A stretch of 64,000 bases of DNA from contig NZ_JAAEDL010000007.1 of the NCBI RefSeq assembly GCF_018129005.1, positions 1 to 64,000 on the forward strand. Reading direction: 5' to 3'. Below the pieces are notes generated by a model, which was not told the DNA's origin, did no database searches, and saw only the letters and a list, made by a program, of their open reading frames with translations. The stretch is from Neoroseomonas eburnea. Its GTDB lineage: Bacteria > Pseudomonadota > Alphaproteobacteria > Acetobacterales > Acetobacteraceae. The translations under genes and the position numbers were made by a program. Numbering within the stretch: position 1 is the stretch's first letter; every line of letters begins with the position of its first letter. This document shows, piece by piece, positions 1 through 8,764 of this stretch.

Positions 1-119
1 GTCGCTGACCCATCGATGCCTCGCCTCAGCCTTCACGAGGCTCAGCGAATCACCCCATCATCCACTCACCAAGGCGTTTCGCAGAGGTCTCCTCAGGGTT
101 CAGGCACCTGGCACCATGT

Positions 120-1352
120 TTACGTTACACGATCAGGCATGTCGGCGTTTTCATTCTTCTGAGCCGTGATGCGACCCAAGGCCCTTCTTGCCGATTGAAG
201 AGATGCTGAGTGGTTCGAGAACTTGTTCTCATGAACAGATATGCCCTCTGCAAGCAGGCGGAGGGGGATATCAATAGAAAAATCGATGTGCTGTGTTCGG
301 AGTCTTTCTTGAACAAAATCGAGAAAATCCTTCATGATGATGTCATCTAGATTGTAGTCATTTGTTATGTAATTTTGGAAGCAGCATTCTTTACTCAGAA
401 AGCCGTATTCCTTAAGGAAACTGACGACGGAATTCGGGTCAATCCAGGCTGCGGCAAGAAATTTGCCGTCGCGACCGACGGGCGGCAAGGAGACAATATC
501 CTGGAAAATAGTAAGTGAATTACATTTTTCCTGAAGAGAATGAGATGCGAGTCTATGCCCAAAATACCGACGAGAAATTATACAAATGTCAGCTTTCACG
601 CGAGGGATTGTTTCCAGGGCGTGAAAGGCACTTCCTTCGGTAAAAATTATCCTTTCGGCGCTTGTGTAGTGGCGGATCTGATCCTCAATGGAATGCTTTT
701 CCGGTCGAAATATGAAGTATCCGTTCTTGGAAAGAATTCCTTCGACCTGCTGCTCGCCAATGAAACGTCCCGTCTTCATGTGGCCTCTGGTGACGGCAAG
801 GTGAGAAGGAAGATCTGCTCGATCTGAAATCTTGACGGGGCATTTTTCGTTCAGCCAGGACAGGTACCATGGCTTGTTGGGCTCACCCAGGATCTTTCCG
901 GGTTCCGGCACGATAAGCTCATTGACCAATGTTGGGGACGTCACGATCCTGATGCGATTCCTCAGCCCCCATAATTGAAAAAACTCCGATGCCCAGATCT
1001 GGAGGTCGCGGATATGATTGCGAATTGCAAAAAAAAGAACCGGGGATTCCAGATCTTCGCTGATGGCGTACCAAAGCCGATGCGTCGATTCGGCCATGAA
1101 GTGACCAAAATGGTGATTTAGAGGGCCTCCGTAGATTGCTTTTTTCACAGCGATGCTTGCGCTTGCGAGGGCGAGGTCGTTGCGGTTTGATTCTTTTGGC
1201 TTATATAAATCTCGTCCACGGCGATTGAAAACAAAATCCGGTGCCGTACTTGGAAAGTCTGGTCCGCCTCGGATTGCAGTATTATAAGGGTCATTGAATG
1301 GCTTGCAGGCAATATCCCTGAAAATTGCGACCTGAGCGCCATCCACGGGCAT
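120..1352 (-). CDS. Glycosyltransferase family 61 (DUF563)-like protein
   Basis: Predicted cytoplasmic glycosyltransferase of the GT61/DUF563 type, which transfers sugars in polysaccharide or glycan assembly; the acceptor cannot be read from sequence. From the ATG at 1352 it is 410 aa. The segment HHFGHFMAESTHRLW (about residues 80-94) matches the family's N-terminal His-rich motif, and SAERIIFTEGSAFHALE (about 231-247) occupies the place of the C-terminal 'GphGA' motif. I chose 1352 because AAGAGAAGA lies just upstream; an in-frame TTG at 1409 would add 19 residues without a good ribosome site. Base composition is much AT-richer than every neighbour and codon use is relaxed, so recent transfer is likely. 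It is divergent from rpiB. Family call fairly sure, substrate unknown. Confidence 0.72.
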   Translation of the reverse strand: MPVDGAQVAIFRDIACKPFNDPYNTAIRGGPDFPSTAPDFVFNRRGRDLYKPKESNRNDLALASASIAVKKAIYGGPLNHHFGHFMAESTHRLWYAISEDLESPVLFFAIRNHIRDLQIWASEFFQLWGLRNRIRIVTSPTLVNELIVPEPGKILGEPNKPWYLSWLNEKCPVKISDRADLPSHLAVTRGHMKTGRFIGEQQVEGILSKNGYFIFRPEKHSIEDQIRHYTSAERIIFTEGSAFHALETIPRVKADICIISRRYFGHRLASHSLQEKCNSLTIFQDIVSLPPVGRDGKFLAAAWIDPNSVVSFLKEYGFLSKECCFQNYITNDYNLDDIIMKDFLDFVQERLRTQHIDFSIDIPLRLLAEGISVHENKFSNHSASLQSARRALGRITAQKNENADMPDRVT

Positions 1353-1450
1353 TTTCTCTTCTCTTGACGTCGATTGCGTACTTATGGTGAAAATCTTGCG
1401 TGACAGCAAGAATCGCTAATATGGCGATAAACTTCTCTGGATATTCAGCA

Positions 1451-1900
1451 ATGGCGCTCCCCTTGGCCTCCGACCATGCCGGCCTCCCCCTCAAGCTCGC
1501 ACTCAAGGCGGCCCTGGAGGCGGAAGGCCACACCGTCTCCGATCTCGGTACCCACGGCACCGAGTCCGTCGACTACCCCGACTTCGCTGCCAAAGTGGCC
1601 GAAGCTGTCGTCTCCGGGCAAGCCCCCCTCGGCATCCTCGTTTGCGGCACCGGCATCGGCATGGCGATTGCCGCCAACCGTCACCCGGGCATCCGCGCCG
1701 CCGTCCTGCATGACAGCACGGAAGCCCGCCTGACGCGTGCGCACAACAACGCCAACGTGGCCTGCTTCGGCGCGCGGACCATTGGCGCCGAAACCGCCCT
1801 CGATGCGCTGCGCGTCTTCCTCTCTACCCCCTATGAGGGCGGTCGCCACGACCGCCGCCTTGCCAAGCTCGACCCCCCGGGCGCAAAACCGGGCGCATGA
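1451..1900 (+). CDS. rpiB: Ribose-5-phosphate isomerase B
   Basis: Interconverts ribose 5-phosphate and ribulose 5-phosphate in the pentose phosphate pathway; its product also feeds riboflavin synthesis, whose genes lie just downstream. 149 aa, normal for the RpiB/LacAB family. The N-terminal SDHAG motif and the loop [17 protein letters not shown] (catalytic Cys about 65) are intact. An in-frame ATG at 1400 would add 17 residues of non-conserved, AT-rich sequence; the ATG at 1451 matches the family start. The stop overlaps the glyA start as ATGA, so the two are likely co-translated. Confidence 0.9.
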   Translation: MALPLASDHAGLPLKLALKAALEAEGHTVSDLGTHGTESVDYPDFAAKVAEAVVSGQAPLGILVCGTGIGMAIAANRHPGIRAAVLHDSTEARLTRAHNNANVACFGARTIGAETALDALRVFLSTPYEGGRHDRRLAKLDPPGAKPGA

Positions 1901-3237
1901 CGCGCCCCACCCCCGCCCCCCTCCGCGCTCCGGATGGCCCTGCCGCCGGCGCCGCCCCCGCCGAGACCTTCTTCCGCGCCGGCCTTTCCGCGGCCGACCC
2001 CGATATCGCGGCCGCTGTCGCCGAGGAATTGACCCGCCAGCAGGACGGCATCGAGCTCATCGCCTCGGAGAACATCGTCTCCCGCGCGGTGCTCGAGGCC
2101 CAGGGCTCGGTCCTCACGAACAAATACGCCGAGGGCTACCCCGGCCGCCGCTACTACGGCGGCTGCGAGGCGGTCGACATCGCCGAGCGTCTGGCGATCG
2201 AACGCGCGACCAAGCTGTTCGGCTGCGGCTTCGCCAACGTGCAGCCCCATTCGGGCGCCCAGGCCAACCAGGCGGTGTTCTTCACGCTCATGCAGCCGGG
2301 CGACACCTTCATGGGTCTCGACCTCGCCGCGGGCGGGCACCTGACGCACGGCTCGCCGGCCAACCAGTCGGGCAAGTGGTTCAAGGTCGCCCCGTATACG
2401 GTGCGGCGCGAGGACCAGCGCATCGACATGGACGAGGTCGCGCGCATCGCCCGCGAATCGAAGCCGAAGGTGATCGTCGCCGGCGGCTCGGCCTATGCCC
2501 GCGCCTGGGATTTCGCCCGGTTCCGGCAGATCGCCGACGAGGTCGGCGCCTGGTTCATGGTGGATATGGCCCATTTCGCCGGGCTGGTGGCGGGCGGCGC
2601 GCATGACTCGCCCGTCCCCCACGCCCATGTGGTGACGACCACGACCCACAAGACGCTGCGCGGCCCGCGCGGCGGCATGATCCTGACCAATGACGAGGCG
2701 CTGGCGAAGAAGATCAACTCCGCGGTCTTCCCGGGGCTGCAGGGCGGCCCGTTGATGCACGTCATCGCCGCCAAGGCGGTGGCCTTCGGGGAGGCCCTGC
2801 GCCCCGACTTCCGCGCCTATGCCGCCGGCGTGGTCGCCAATGCCAAGGCGCTGGCCGAGGAGCTGAAGGCCCAGGGCCTCGACCTCGTCACCGGCGGCAC
2901 CGACAACCACCTCCTGCTGGTGGACCTGCGGCCCAAGAAGCTGACCGGCAAGGTGGCCGAGGCGGCGATGAACCGCGCCCACCTGACCTGCAACAAGAAC
3001 GCCATCCCCTTCGACCCCGAGAAGCCGATGGTGACCTCGGGCGTCCGTCTCGGCACGCCGGCTGGCACGACGCGAGGCTTCGGCACCGAGGAGTTCCGTC
3101 AGGTCGGCCGCCTGATCGGGGAGGTGCTGGATGGCGCCGTCGCCGCCAATTCCGACGCCGGCAACGCCGCGGTGGAAGCCGCGGTGAAGGCCAAGGTGCT
3201 CGAGCTCTGCCGCCGCTTCCCCGTCTACCCCGCCTGA
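1897..3237 (+). CDS. glyA: Serine hydroxymethyltransferase
   Basis: PLP enzyme that converts serine and tetrahydrofolate to glycine and 5,10-methylene-tetrahydrofolate, the main source of one-carbon units. 446 aa, slightly longer than usual because of a Pro/Ala-rich N-terminal extension of about 20 residues. Conserved ELIASEN (about 53-59), the [14 protein letters not shown] segment and the PLP lysine in [14 protein letters not shown] (Lys about 252) are present. Overlaps rpiB by 4 bp and is followed 10 bp later by nrdR, an order common in alphaproteobacteria. Confidence 0.96.
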   Translation: MTRPTPAPLRAPDGPAAGAAPAETFFRAGLSAADPDIAAAVAEELTRQQDGIELIASENIVSRAVLEAQGSVLTNKYAEGYPGRRYYGGCEAVDIAERLAIERATKLFGCGFANVQPHSGAQANQAVFFTLMQPGDTFMGLDLAAGGHLTHGSPANQSGKWFKVAPYTVRREDQRIDMDEVARIARESKPKVIVAGGSAYARAWDFARFRQIADEVGAWFMVDMAHFAGLVAGGAHDSPVPHAHVVTTTTHKTLRGPRGGMILTNDEALAKKINSAVFPGLQGGPLMHVIAAKAVAFGEALRPDFRAYAAGVVANAKALAEELKAQGLDLVTGGTDNHLLLVDLRPKKLTGKVAEAAMNRAHLTCNKNAIPFDPEKPMVTSGVRLGTPAGTTRGFGTEEFRQVGRLIGEVLDGAVAANSDAGNAAVEAAVKAKVLELCRRFPVYPA

Positions 3238-3247
3238 GGCCCGGCGC

Positions 3248-3703
3248 ATGAAGTGCCCATTCTGCGGCGCCGAGGACACGCAGGTGAAGGACAGCCGCCC
3301 GGCCGAGGACGCGGCGGCGATCCGGCGCCGGCGCGCCTGCGCCTCCTGTGGGGCACGCTTCACCACCTTCGAGCGGGTGCAGCTGCGCGAGATAACGGTC
3401 CTCAAGACCGACGGCCGACGGGTGCCCTTCGACCGGGAGAAGCTGGCACGGTCGATCCGCGTGGCGCTGCGCAAGCGCCCGGTGGACGAGGACAGGATCG
3501 AACGGCTGGTGAACTCCATCCAGCGCCGGCTGGAGACGGAGGGCGAGACCGAGATCCCCTCCCGCAAGATCGGCGAAATCGTGATGGAATCGCTGAAGGA
3601 GCTGGACCAGGTCGCCTATGTCCGCTTCGCCAGCGTCTACCGGAACTTCGGGGAGGCGAAGGACTTCCAGGCCTTCCTCGGGGAACTCGGGAAGAAGGAA
3701 TAG
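3248..3703 (+). CDS. nrdR: Transcriptional repressor NrdR
   Basis: Zinc-finger/ATP-cone repressor that senses nucleotide pools and represses ribonucleotide reductase genes by binding NrdR boxes. 151 aa, family-typical. The zinc ribbon is complete (CPFC at 3-6 and CASC at 31-34), followed by the ATP-cone from about residue 45 ([17 protein letters not shown]). It sits between glyA and ribD, its common position in proteobacteria, probably in the same transcript. Confidence 0.95.
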   Translation: MKCPFCGAEDTQVKDSRPAEDAAAIRRRRACASCGARFTTFERVQLREITVLKTDGRRVPFDREKLARSIRVALRKRPVDEDRIERLVNSIQRRLETEGETEIPSRKIGEIVMESLKELDQVAYVRFASVYRNFGEAKDFQAFLGELGKKE

Positions 3704-3739
3704 CGGCCCGGCGGCTGCGCCCCCACATCGGGCCGGACC

Positions 3740-4861
3740 ATGGACGACATCGCCCATATGCGCGCCGCCCTGGCGCTGGCCCGGCGGGGGCTCGGCAACG
3801 CGTGGCCCAACCCGGCCGTCGGCTGCGTGCTGGTGCGCAACGGCCAGGTGGTCGGCCGCGGCTGGACCCAGCCCGGCGGTCGCCCGCATGCCGAAACCGA
3901 GGCCTTGCGCCGCGCCGGTCGCCTTGCCCGGGGGGCGACGGCCTATGTCACCCTCGAACCCTGCTCCCACCATGGCCGCACGCCGCCCTGCTGCGATGCG
4001 CTTACCCAGGCCGGCGTCGCACGCGTGGTCATGGCGATGCGGGACCCCGACCCCCGGGTGAACGGGCGCGGCCTCGCCATGCTGCGCGCTGCCGGCATCC
4101 TGGTGGAGGAGGGGCTTCTGGAAGCGGAGGCCCGCGCGCTGAACGCTGGCTTCTTCCGCCGCATCGAGGCCGGGCTGCCGGTGGCGACGCTGAAGCTTGC
4201 CACCACCCTGGACGGCCGTATCGCCACCGCCACCGGCGAGAGCCGCTGGATCACCGGCGCCGAGGCCCGGCGGGAGGCCCATGCCCTGCGCGCCCGCCAT
4301 GATGCGGTGCTGGTCGGCTCGGGCACCGTGCTGGCGGATGACCCGGATCTGACCTGCCGCATCCCGGGCATGGAGCGCGTGCCGGTGCTGCGCGTCGTCG
4401 CCGATGCACGGCTGCGCACGCCCGTCACGGCCCGGCTGGTACAGACTGCGCGCGTCGCGCCGACCTGTATCGTCACCGTGCCGGGGCACCCGCCGGCCGC
4501 GCTCGCGCCCTACATCGCCGCGGGGGTCGAGGTGCTGACCGCACCCGCCGCCGAGACAGGGCTCGACCTGCGGGCGCTGCTCGGGGCCTTGGCCCGGCGG
4601 GGGGTCACGCGCATCCTGGCCGAGGGCGGAGCCGGAGTCGCCGCCGGCCTGTTGCGGGCGCGGCTGGTGGACCGCCTGGCCTGGTTCCACGCACCCGGCG
4701 TGATGGGCGGGGAGGGTCATCCGGCGGTCGAGGGCTTGCGCCTGGCCGCGCTCGCGGCCATGCCAAGGTTTCGCCGGGTTGCCGTTCGGCCCCTCGGCGC
4801 CGACCTGCTCACCGAATTCGAATGCATCGCGGAGGTGCCCCCATGTTCACCGGGATCGTGA
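3740..4861 (+). CDS. ribD: Bifunctional pyrimidine deaminase/reductase RibD
   Basis: Carries out the deamination and side-chain reduction steps after GTP cyclohydrolase II in riboflavin synthesis. 373 aa. The N-terminal deaminase domain has the zinc site HAE (His 50, Glu 52) and PCSHHGRTPPC (Cys 75 and Cys 84). The C-terminal reductase domain starts near residue 150 (ATLKLATTLDGRIATATGES) and holds the ILAEGGAGV motif near residue 295. Its end overlaps the ribE start by 19 bp in another frame. Confidence 0.95.
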   Translation: MDDIAHMRAALALARRGLGNAWPNPAVGCVLVRNGQVVGRGWTQPGGRPHAETEALRRAGRLARGATAYVTLEPCSHHGRTPPCCDALTQAGVARVVMAMRDPDPRVNGRGLAMLRAAGILVEEGLLEAEARALNAGFFRRIEAGLPVATLKLATTLDGRIATATGESRWITGAEARREAHALRARHDAVLVGSGTVLADDPDLTCRIPGMERVPVLRVVADARLRTPVTARLVQTARVAPTCIVTVPGHPPAALAPYIAAGVEVLTAPAAETGLDLRALLGALARRGVTRILAEGGAGVAAGLLRARLVDRLAWFHAPGVMGGEGHPAVEGLRLAALAAMPRFRRVAVRPLGADLLTEFECIAEVPPCSPGS

Positions 4862-5454
4862 CGGCGCTCGGCACGGTGCGGGAGGTGCAGCCGATCGGCG
4901 GCGGGCACGACCTGCGCCTGGTCATTGGCACGGCGCCCGCCTTCCTGACGGAGCCCGTGCCGGCGGCGCTCGGCGCCTCCATCGCCTGCTCGGGCGTCTG
5001 CCTGACGGTGGTGCACCTTGCGGCGGATGCCTTCTCCGTCGATTGCTCCGCCGAGACGGTGGCCAAGACCACGGTCGGGCGCTGGAAGCCGGGCACGCGG
5101 ATCAACCTCGAACGGGCGCTGCGCATGGGCGACGAACTCGGCGGGCATCTCGTCGCCGGCCATGTCGACGGCGTGGCGGAGGTGGTGTCGGCGACGCCGG
5201 AAAACGCCTCGGTGCGCTGGCGCTTCCGTGCACCGGCCGCGGTCGCGCCCTACATCGCGCCCAAGGGGTCGGTCGCCATCGACGGCGTCTCGCTCACCGT
5301 GAACGAGGTTGACGGGGAGGTGTTCGGGGTCAACATCATCCCCCATACGGCTTCCGTGACCACCTTCGGCACGCTGCAGCCCGGCGACAAGGTGAACATC
5401 GAAGTGGACATGATGGCGCGCTACGTCGCGCGGCTGCGGGAGTACCAGCGATGA
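4843..5454 (+). CDS. ribE: Riboflavin synthase (alpha chain)
   Basis: Dismutates two molecules of 6,7-dimethyl-8-ribityllumazine into riboflavin and the pyrimidine intermediate. 203 aa with two lumazine-binding repeats: the first opens with MFTGIVTALG, and the second begins around residue 98 with GHLVAGHVDGVAEV. I chose the ATG at 4843 because MFTGIV is the invariant family start, although an in-frame ATG lies at 4822. The start is inside the end of ribD and the stop overlaps the next gene by 4 bp, so expression is probably coupled. Confidence 0.95.
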   Translation: MFTGIVTALGTVREVQPIGGGHDLRLVIGTAPAFLTEPVPAALGASIACSGVCLTVVHLAADAFSVDCSAETVAKTTVGRWKPGTRINLERALRMGDELGGHLVAGHVDGVAEVVSATPENASVRWRFRAPAAVAPYIAPKGSVAIDGVSLTVNEVDGEVFGVNIIPHTASVTTFGTLQPGDKVNIEVDMMARYVARLREYQR

Positions 5455-6590
5455 GCGCGATGACGGAAAGCGCACCGGTCCGCACGTCCTTTGCGGATTT
5501 CATCTCCCCGACCGAGGAACTGCTCGAGGAAGCGCGGCGCGGCCGCATGTTCATCCTGGTGGATGACGAGGACCGCGAGAACGAGGGCGACCTCGTCATC
5601 CCCGCGCAGTTCGCGACGCCGGACGCCATCAACTTCATGGCGCGCTACGCCCGCGGGCTGATCTGCCTGTCCATGACGCAGCACCGGGTGGAGCAGCTCG
5701 GCCTGCCGCTGATGGCGCAGTCCAACAGCACGCGGCACCAGACCGCCTTCACCGTCTCGATCGAGGCGCGGGAGGGGGTCACGACCGGCATCTCCGCGGC
5801 CGATCGCGCGCGCACCGTGGCGGTGGCGATCAACCCGGAACTGGGGCGCGAGCACATCGTCACGCCCGGCCATGTCTTCCCGCTCGTCGCGCGCGAAGGC
5901 GGCGTGCTTGTCCGCGCCGGCCACACCGAGGCGGCGGTCGATTTCGCGCGCCTCGCGGGCCTCAACCCGTCCGGCGTGATCTGCGAGATCATGAACGACG
6001 ACGGCACCATGGCGCGCATGCCGGACCTGGTCGCCTTCGCGCAGCACCACGGCCTCAAGCTCGGCACCATCGCCGACCTCATTGCCCATCGCCGCCGGAC
6101 CGAGCGCCTCGTGCACCGCGTCGAGGAAACGATGCTGCACCAGGCGATCGGCGGCGAATGGCGCGCCGTGGTCTATTCCAGCGCCGTGACGCCGGGCGAG
6201 CACCTGGCCCTGGTCAAGGGCGATGTCTCCACCGGCGGGCCGGTGTTCGTGCGCATGCACGCCGCGTCGCTGCTGAACGACATCGTCGCCGGCCGCGGCA
6301 TCGGCGATCTGCATGGTGCGATGCGCATGATCGCCGAGGAAGGGCGCGGCGTCGTCGTCCTGCTGCGGGATGGCCGCGCCAACGGCCTTTCCGACCAGCT
6401 TCGCCGCGGTGGCGGCCGCGCCACCGCGCCCGAACTGCGCGACTACGGGATCGGCGCGCAGATCCTCGCCGATCTCGGCGTGTCGCGCATGATTCGCCTT
6501 TCCAACCATCCGCGGCCGATCGTCGGCCTCGAGGGCTACGGGATCGAGGTTGTCGAGTCCCGGCCCATTCCCACGGACAGCACGCCTTGA
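5451..6590 (+). CDS. ribB: 3,4-dihydroxy-2-butanone-4-phosphate synthase with degenerate GTP cyclohydrolase II domain (RibBX-type)
   Basis: The N-terminal half (about residues 20-215) is a complete RibB domain that makes dihydroxybutanone phosphate from ribulose 5-phosphate: [12 protein letters not shown] at 38-49, the [14 protein letters not shown] loop and [14 protein letters not shown] are intact. The C-terminal half (about 225-375) aligns with GTP cyclohydrolase II through [10 protein letters not shown] and [18 protein letters not shown], but it contains no cysteine at all, so the three zinc ligands are gone. The RQEGRGIGL motif is replaced by LRDGRANGL. It therefore resembles the RibBX proteins described in other alphaproteobacteria rather than a working RibBA. 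A true ribA should lie elsewhere in the genome. 379 aa; overlaps ribE by 4 bp. Confidence 0.9.
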   Translation: MSAMTESAPVRTSFADFISPTEELLEEARRGRMFILVDDEDRENEGDLVIPAQFATPDAINFMARYARGLICLSMTQHRVEQLGLPLMAQSNSTRHQTAFTVSIEAREGVTTGISAADRARTVAVAINPELGREHIVTPGHVFPLVAREGGVLVRAGHTEAAVDFARLAGLNPSGVICEIMNDDGTMARMPDLVAFAQHHGLKLGTIADLIAHRRRTERLVHRVEETMLHQAIGGEWRAVVYSSAVTPGEHLALVKGDVSTGGPVFVRMHAASLLNDIVAGRGIGDLHGAMRMIAEEGRGVVVLLRDGRANGLSDQLRRGGGRATAPELRDYGIGAQILADLGVSRMIRLSNHPRPIVGLEGYGIEVVESRPIPTDSTP

Positions 6591-7072
6591 GCACTCTCGA
6601 TTCCCCGGAGCGCGGCGCCGCCAGCCTGCCCGGCCCCGCACCCCATATCCTTGCGATCCAGGCCCCCTACTACCGCGACGTGGTGGAAGGGATGTTGCGC
6701 GGCGCCGAGCGCGTCTTCGCCGACGTCCATGCCGCCGTCGAGGTGGCGGAGGTGGCTGGCGGCTACGAACTGCCCGCCGCGCTCGCCATGGCGCTGAAGT
6801 CGCCGCGGCGCTGGGATGGCTTCCTGCTGCTCGGCTGCGTCGTGAAGGGCGAGACCGATCACTACACCTTCATCTGCGAGGCGATCTGCCAGGGCGTGAT
6901 GGATGTCGCGACGCGCAGCGCGGCAGCGATCGGCTTCGGTCTGCTGACGGTGGATTCGATTGCCCAGGCGGAGGCGCGTTCGCGCAACGACCGCATGAAC
7001 AAGGGCGCGGAGGCGGCGCACGCGGTGCTCGGACAGATCGCGCTCGCCCGCCGCTGGGGCGTGGCCGGATGA
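6587..7072 (+). CDS. ribH: 6,7-dimethyl-8-ribityllumazine synthase
   Basis: Joins the pyrimidine intermediate with dihydroxybutanone phosphate to make lumazine, the substrate of riboflavin synthase. 161 aa from a TTG at 6587 that overlaps the ribB stop (TTGA). No ATG exists between that stop and the conserved domain, so TTG is the best start. Family motifs are present: the aromatic/diphosphate region GCVVKGETDHYTFICEA (about 85-101) and the C-terminal RMNKGAEAAHAVL. It is the last riboflavin gene of the operon and is coupled to nusB by an ATGA overlap. Confidence 0.93.
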   Translation: MSTLDSPERGAASLPGPAPHILAIQAPYYRDVVEGMLRGAERVFADVHAAVEVAEVAGGYELPAALAMALKSPRRWDGFLLLGCVVKGETDHYTFICEAICQGVMDVATRSAAAIGFGLLTVDSIAQAEARSRNDRMNKGAEAAHAVLGQIALARRWGVAG

Positions 7073-7563
7073 GCCAGCGCCCGAAGCCGCCGGGCCGGCC
7101 GCGCACCGGCGCCCGCGTCGCCGCGGTCCAGGCCCTGTTCCAGAGCGAACAGACCGGCGAGAGCGCCGAGGCCGTCGCGCATCAGTTCATCCGCCACCGC
7201 ATCGGCGCGGGGGAGGGGGCGGAGGCCTTCGAGGAAGGCCGCGTCCCGCTCGCCCATGTGCCGCTCTTCGAGGCCATCCTGCGCGCCGCGGCGATGCGGT
7301 CGGAGCAGGCGGATGCGGAGATCCGCGCCCATCTGCAGAAGGACTGGACGCTCGACCGTCTCGACCCGGTGCTGCGCGCGCTGCTGCGCGCGGCGGCGGC
7401 GGAGCTGCTGCAGGGCGGTGAGCCGCCGGCACGCGTGGTGATCAACGAATACCTCGACATCGCGCGTGGCTTTCTCGACGAGGAGACCTCACGCTTCGCC
7501 AATGGTGTGCTCGACGCCATGGCCCATGCGCTGCGTCCGGCGGAGTTCGGGGCGGCGCGGTGA
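7069..7563 (+). CDS. nusB: Transcription antitermination factor NusB
   Basis: All-alpha RNA-binding protein that, with NusE (S10), binds boxA RNA and supports rRNA antitermination. 164 aa. The N-terminal RTGARVAAVQALFQSEQT and the C-terminal INEYLDIARGFLDEETSRFANGVLD match the family ends. The middle carries a basic/acidic insertion common in alphaproteobacterial NusB. ribH-nusB-thiL order is widespread; the start overlaps the ribH stop and the stop overlaps the thiL GTG start. Confidence 0.93.
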   Translation: MSQRPKPPGRPRTGARVAAVQALFQSEQTGESAEAVAHQFIRHRIGAGEGAEAFEEGRVPLAHVPLFEAILRAAAMRSEQADAEIRAHLQKDWTLDRLDPVLRALLRAAAAELLQGGEPPARVVINEYLDIARGFLDEETSRFANGVLDAMAHALRPAEFGAAR

Positions 7564-8528
7564 GCCTGCCGGCGGAGTTCGCACTGATCGCCCGGCATTT
7601 CCGGCCGCTGGCCGGGGCAGGGGCCCTGGACCTTCTCGACGATGCGGCCGTGCTCGACCTGCCGCCAGGTCGACGCCTGGTGATCGCGGCCGATGCGATG
7701 GTCGAGGGCGTCCACTACCTGCCCGACGACCCGCCCGAAACGGTCGGCCGCAAGCTCCTGCGGGTGAACCTCTCGGACATGGCGGCGATGGGGGCGGTGC
7801 CGCTGGGCTACCTGATGACCACCGCCTTCAGTCGCGGCATCGCGGATTCGTGGATCGCCGGCTTCGCCCAGGGGCTCGCGGAGGACCAGGACGCATTCGG
7901 CGTCACGGTGCTGGGGGGCGACACGGCGGTCACGCCGGGGCCGACCTGCCTGTCGCTCACCATCCTCGGCACCGTGGCGCCGGACGCGGTGCTGCGGCGC
8001 GTGGGCGCGCGGGCGGGGGACGACATCTGGGTTTCCGGTACCATCGGCGACGGGCTGCTCGGGCTCCGTGTCCTGCGCGGGGAAGTGCCGGCGGATGCCG
8101 AAGGGCATCTCGCGCGGCGCTACCGGCTGCCGCAGCCGCGGCTGGCGCTCGGCCAGGCCATTGCCACGGTGGCGCATGCGGGGCTCGATGTCTCGGACGG
8201 GCTGGTGCAGGACCTCGGCCATCTCTGCCGAGCCGCGGGCTGCGGCGCCGAGATCGCGGCGGCGGAGGTGCCGCTCTCGCCGGCGGCGCGCGCGCTGCTG
8301 GCGCGCGACGCCGCGCTGCTGCCCGCGCTGTTGACCGGTGGGGACGACTACGAGTTGCTCTTCACCGCGGCGCCGGATGCGGCGGCGGCTGTGCGCGACG
8401 CGGCCGCCACGGCGGGGATCCCGGTCAGGCGCATCGGCCGCATGCTGGCCGGGCCGACGGAGGTGGTGGCCCGTGATGCCTCCGGGGCTGTGCTGGACGT
8501 GGCGCGCGGCGGCTGGAGCCATTTCTGA
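7560..8528 (+). CDS. thiL: Thiamine-monophosphate kinase
   Basis: ATP-dependent phosphorylation of thiamine monophosphate to thiamine diphosphate, the last step of the pathway. 322 aa from a GTG at 7560 overlapping the nusB stop. Metal and nucleotide motifs of the PurM/ThiL fold are visible: LDDAAVLDLPPG, VNLSDMAAMGAVPLGYL (about 71-87), the VLGGDTAVTPGP stretch, ISDGL-type LDVSDGLVQDLGHLC, and the C-terminal LTGGDDYELLFTA. Last gene of the rib-nus-thi operon; a strong inverted repeat follows. Confidence 0.95.
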   Translation: MSLPAEFALIARHFRPLAGAGALDLLDDAAVLDLPPGRRLVIAADAMVEGVHYLPDDPPETVGRKLLRVNLSDMAAMGAVPLGYLMTTAFSRGIADSWIAGFAQGLAEDQDAFGVTVLGGDTAVTPGPTCLSLTILGTVAPDAVLRRVGARAGDDIWVSGTIGDGLLGLRVLRGEVPADAEGHLARRYRLPQPRLALGQAIATVAHAGLDVSDGLVQDLGHLCRAAGCGAEIAAAEVPLSPAARALLARDAALLPALLTGGDDYELLFTAAPDAAAAVRDAAATAGIPVRRIGRMLAGPTEVVARDASGAVLDVARGGWSHF

Positions 8529-8609
8529 CAACGAAGCGCCGGTCGCACAGGCGCTGGCGACTGGCGGGCGAGGATCTTCGCGCGGCCGTCAGATGCCCCG
8601 GCACCGGTT

Positions 8610-8631
8610 GAGAGGGGACGCTGCCCCTCTC
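8610..8631 (+). terminator. Hairpin downstream of thiL
   Basis: Perfect 8-bp inverted repeat, GAGAGGGG and CCCCTCTC around a 6-nt loop. It lies 80 bp after the thiL stop. There is no T-run, so intrinsic termination would depend on stem strength alone; an RNA-stability role is the alternative. Confidence 0.5.
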
Positions 8632-8721
8632 ACACTCTCCCTGCCAGAGGCTTAAGGCCTTTGGAAACCATGACTTCACGTATTCGCGGATGCAGGGGAG
8701 CGTGTCCCCCGCCGGGGGAGC

Positions 8722-8744
8722 TTGAGGGGGCGGCGCCCCCTCAA
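8722..8744. terminator. GGC-loop hairpin between convergent thiL and bamE
   Basis: TTGAGGGGGC and GCCCCCTCAA form a perfect 10-bp stem around the trinucleotide GGC, placed 20 bp before the bamE stop on the opposite strand. Being symmetric, and ending in TTGA/TCAA on both strands, it could end transcription from both sides. A related stem occurs at 42469-42487. Confidence 0.55.
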
Positions 8745-8764
8745 TTCTCCTTCGTCGGCCTCGC

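Noticed and set aside
1396-1422. Possible rpiB promoter (TTGCGT ... TAATAT)
   Set aside because: Spacing is only 15 nt and the -35 is poor; not strong enough to list.
1831-3567. Long minus-strand reading frame across glyA and nrdR
   Set aside because: Mirror of the conserved + strand genes in GC-rich DNA; composition is Arg/Gly/His-rich and unlike any protein family.
4862-6600. FMN riboswitch ahead of riboflavin genes
   Set aside because: The rib genes overlap or abut, leaving no room for an RFN element, and none is visible upstream of ribD in 3704-3739.
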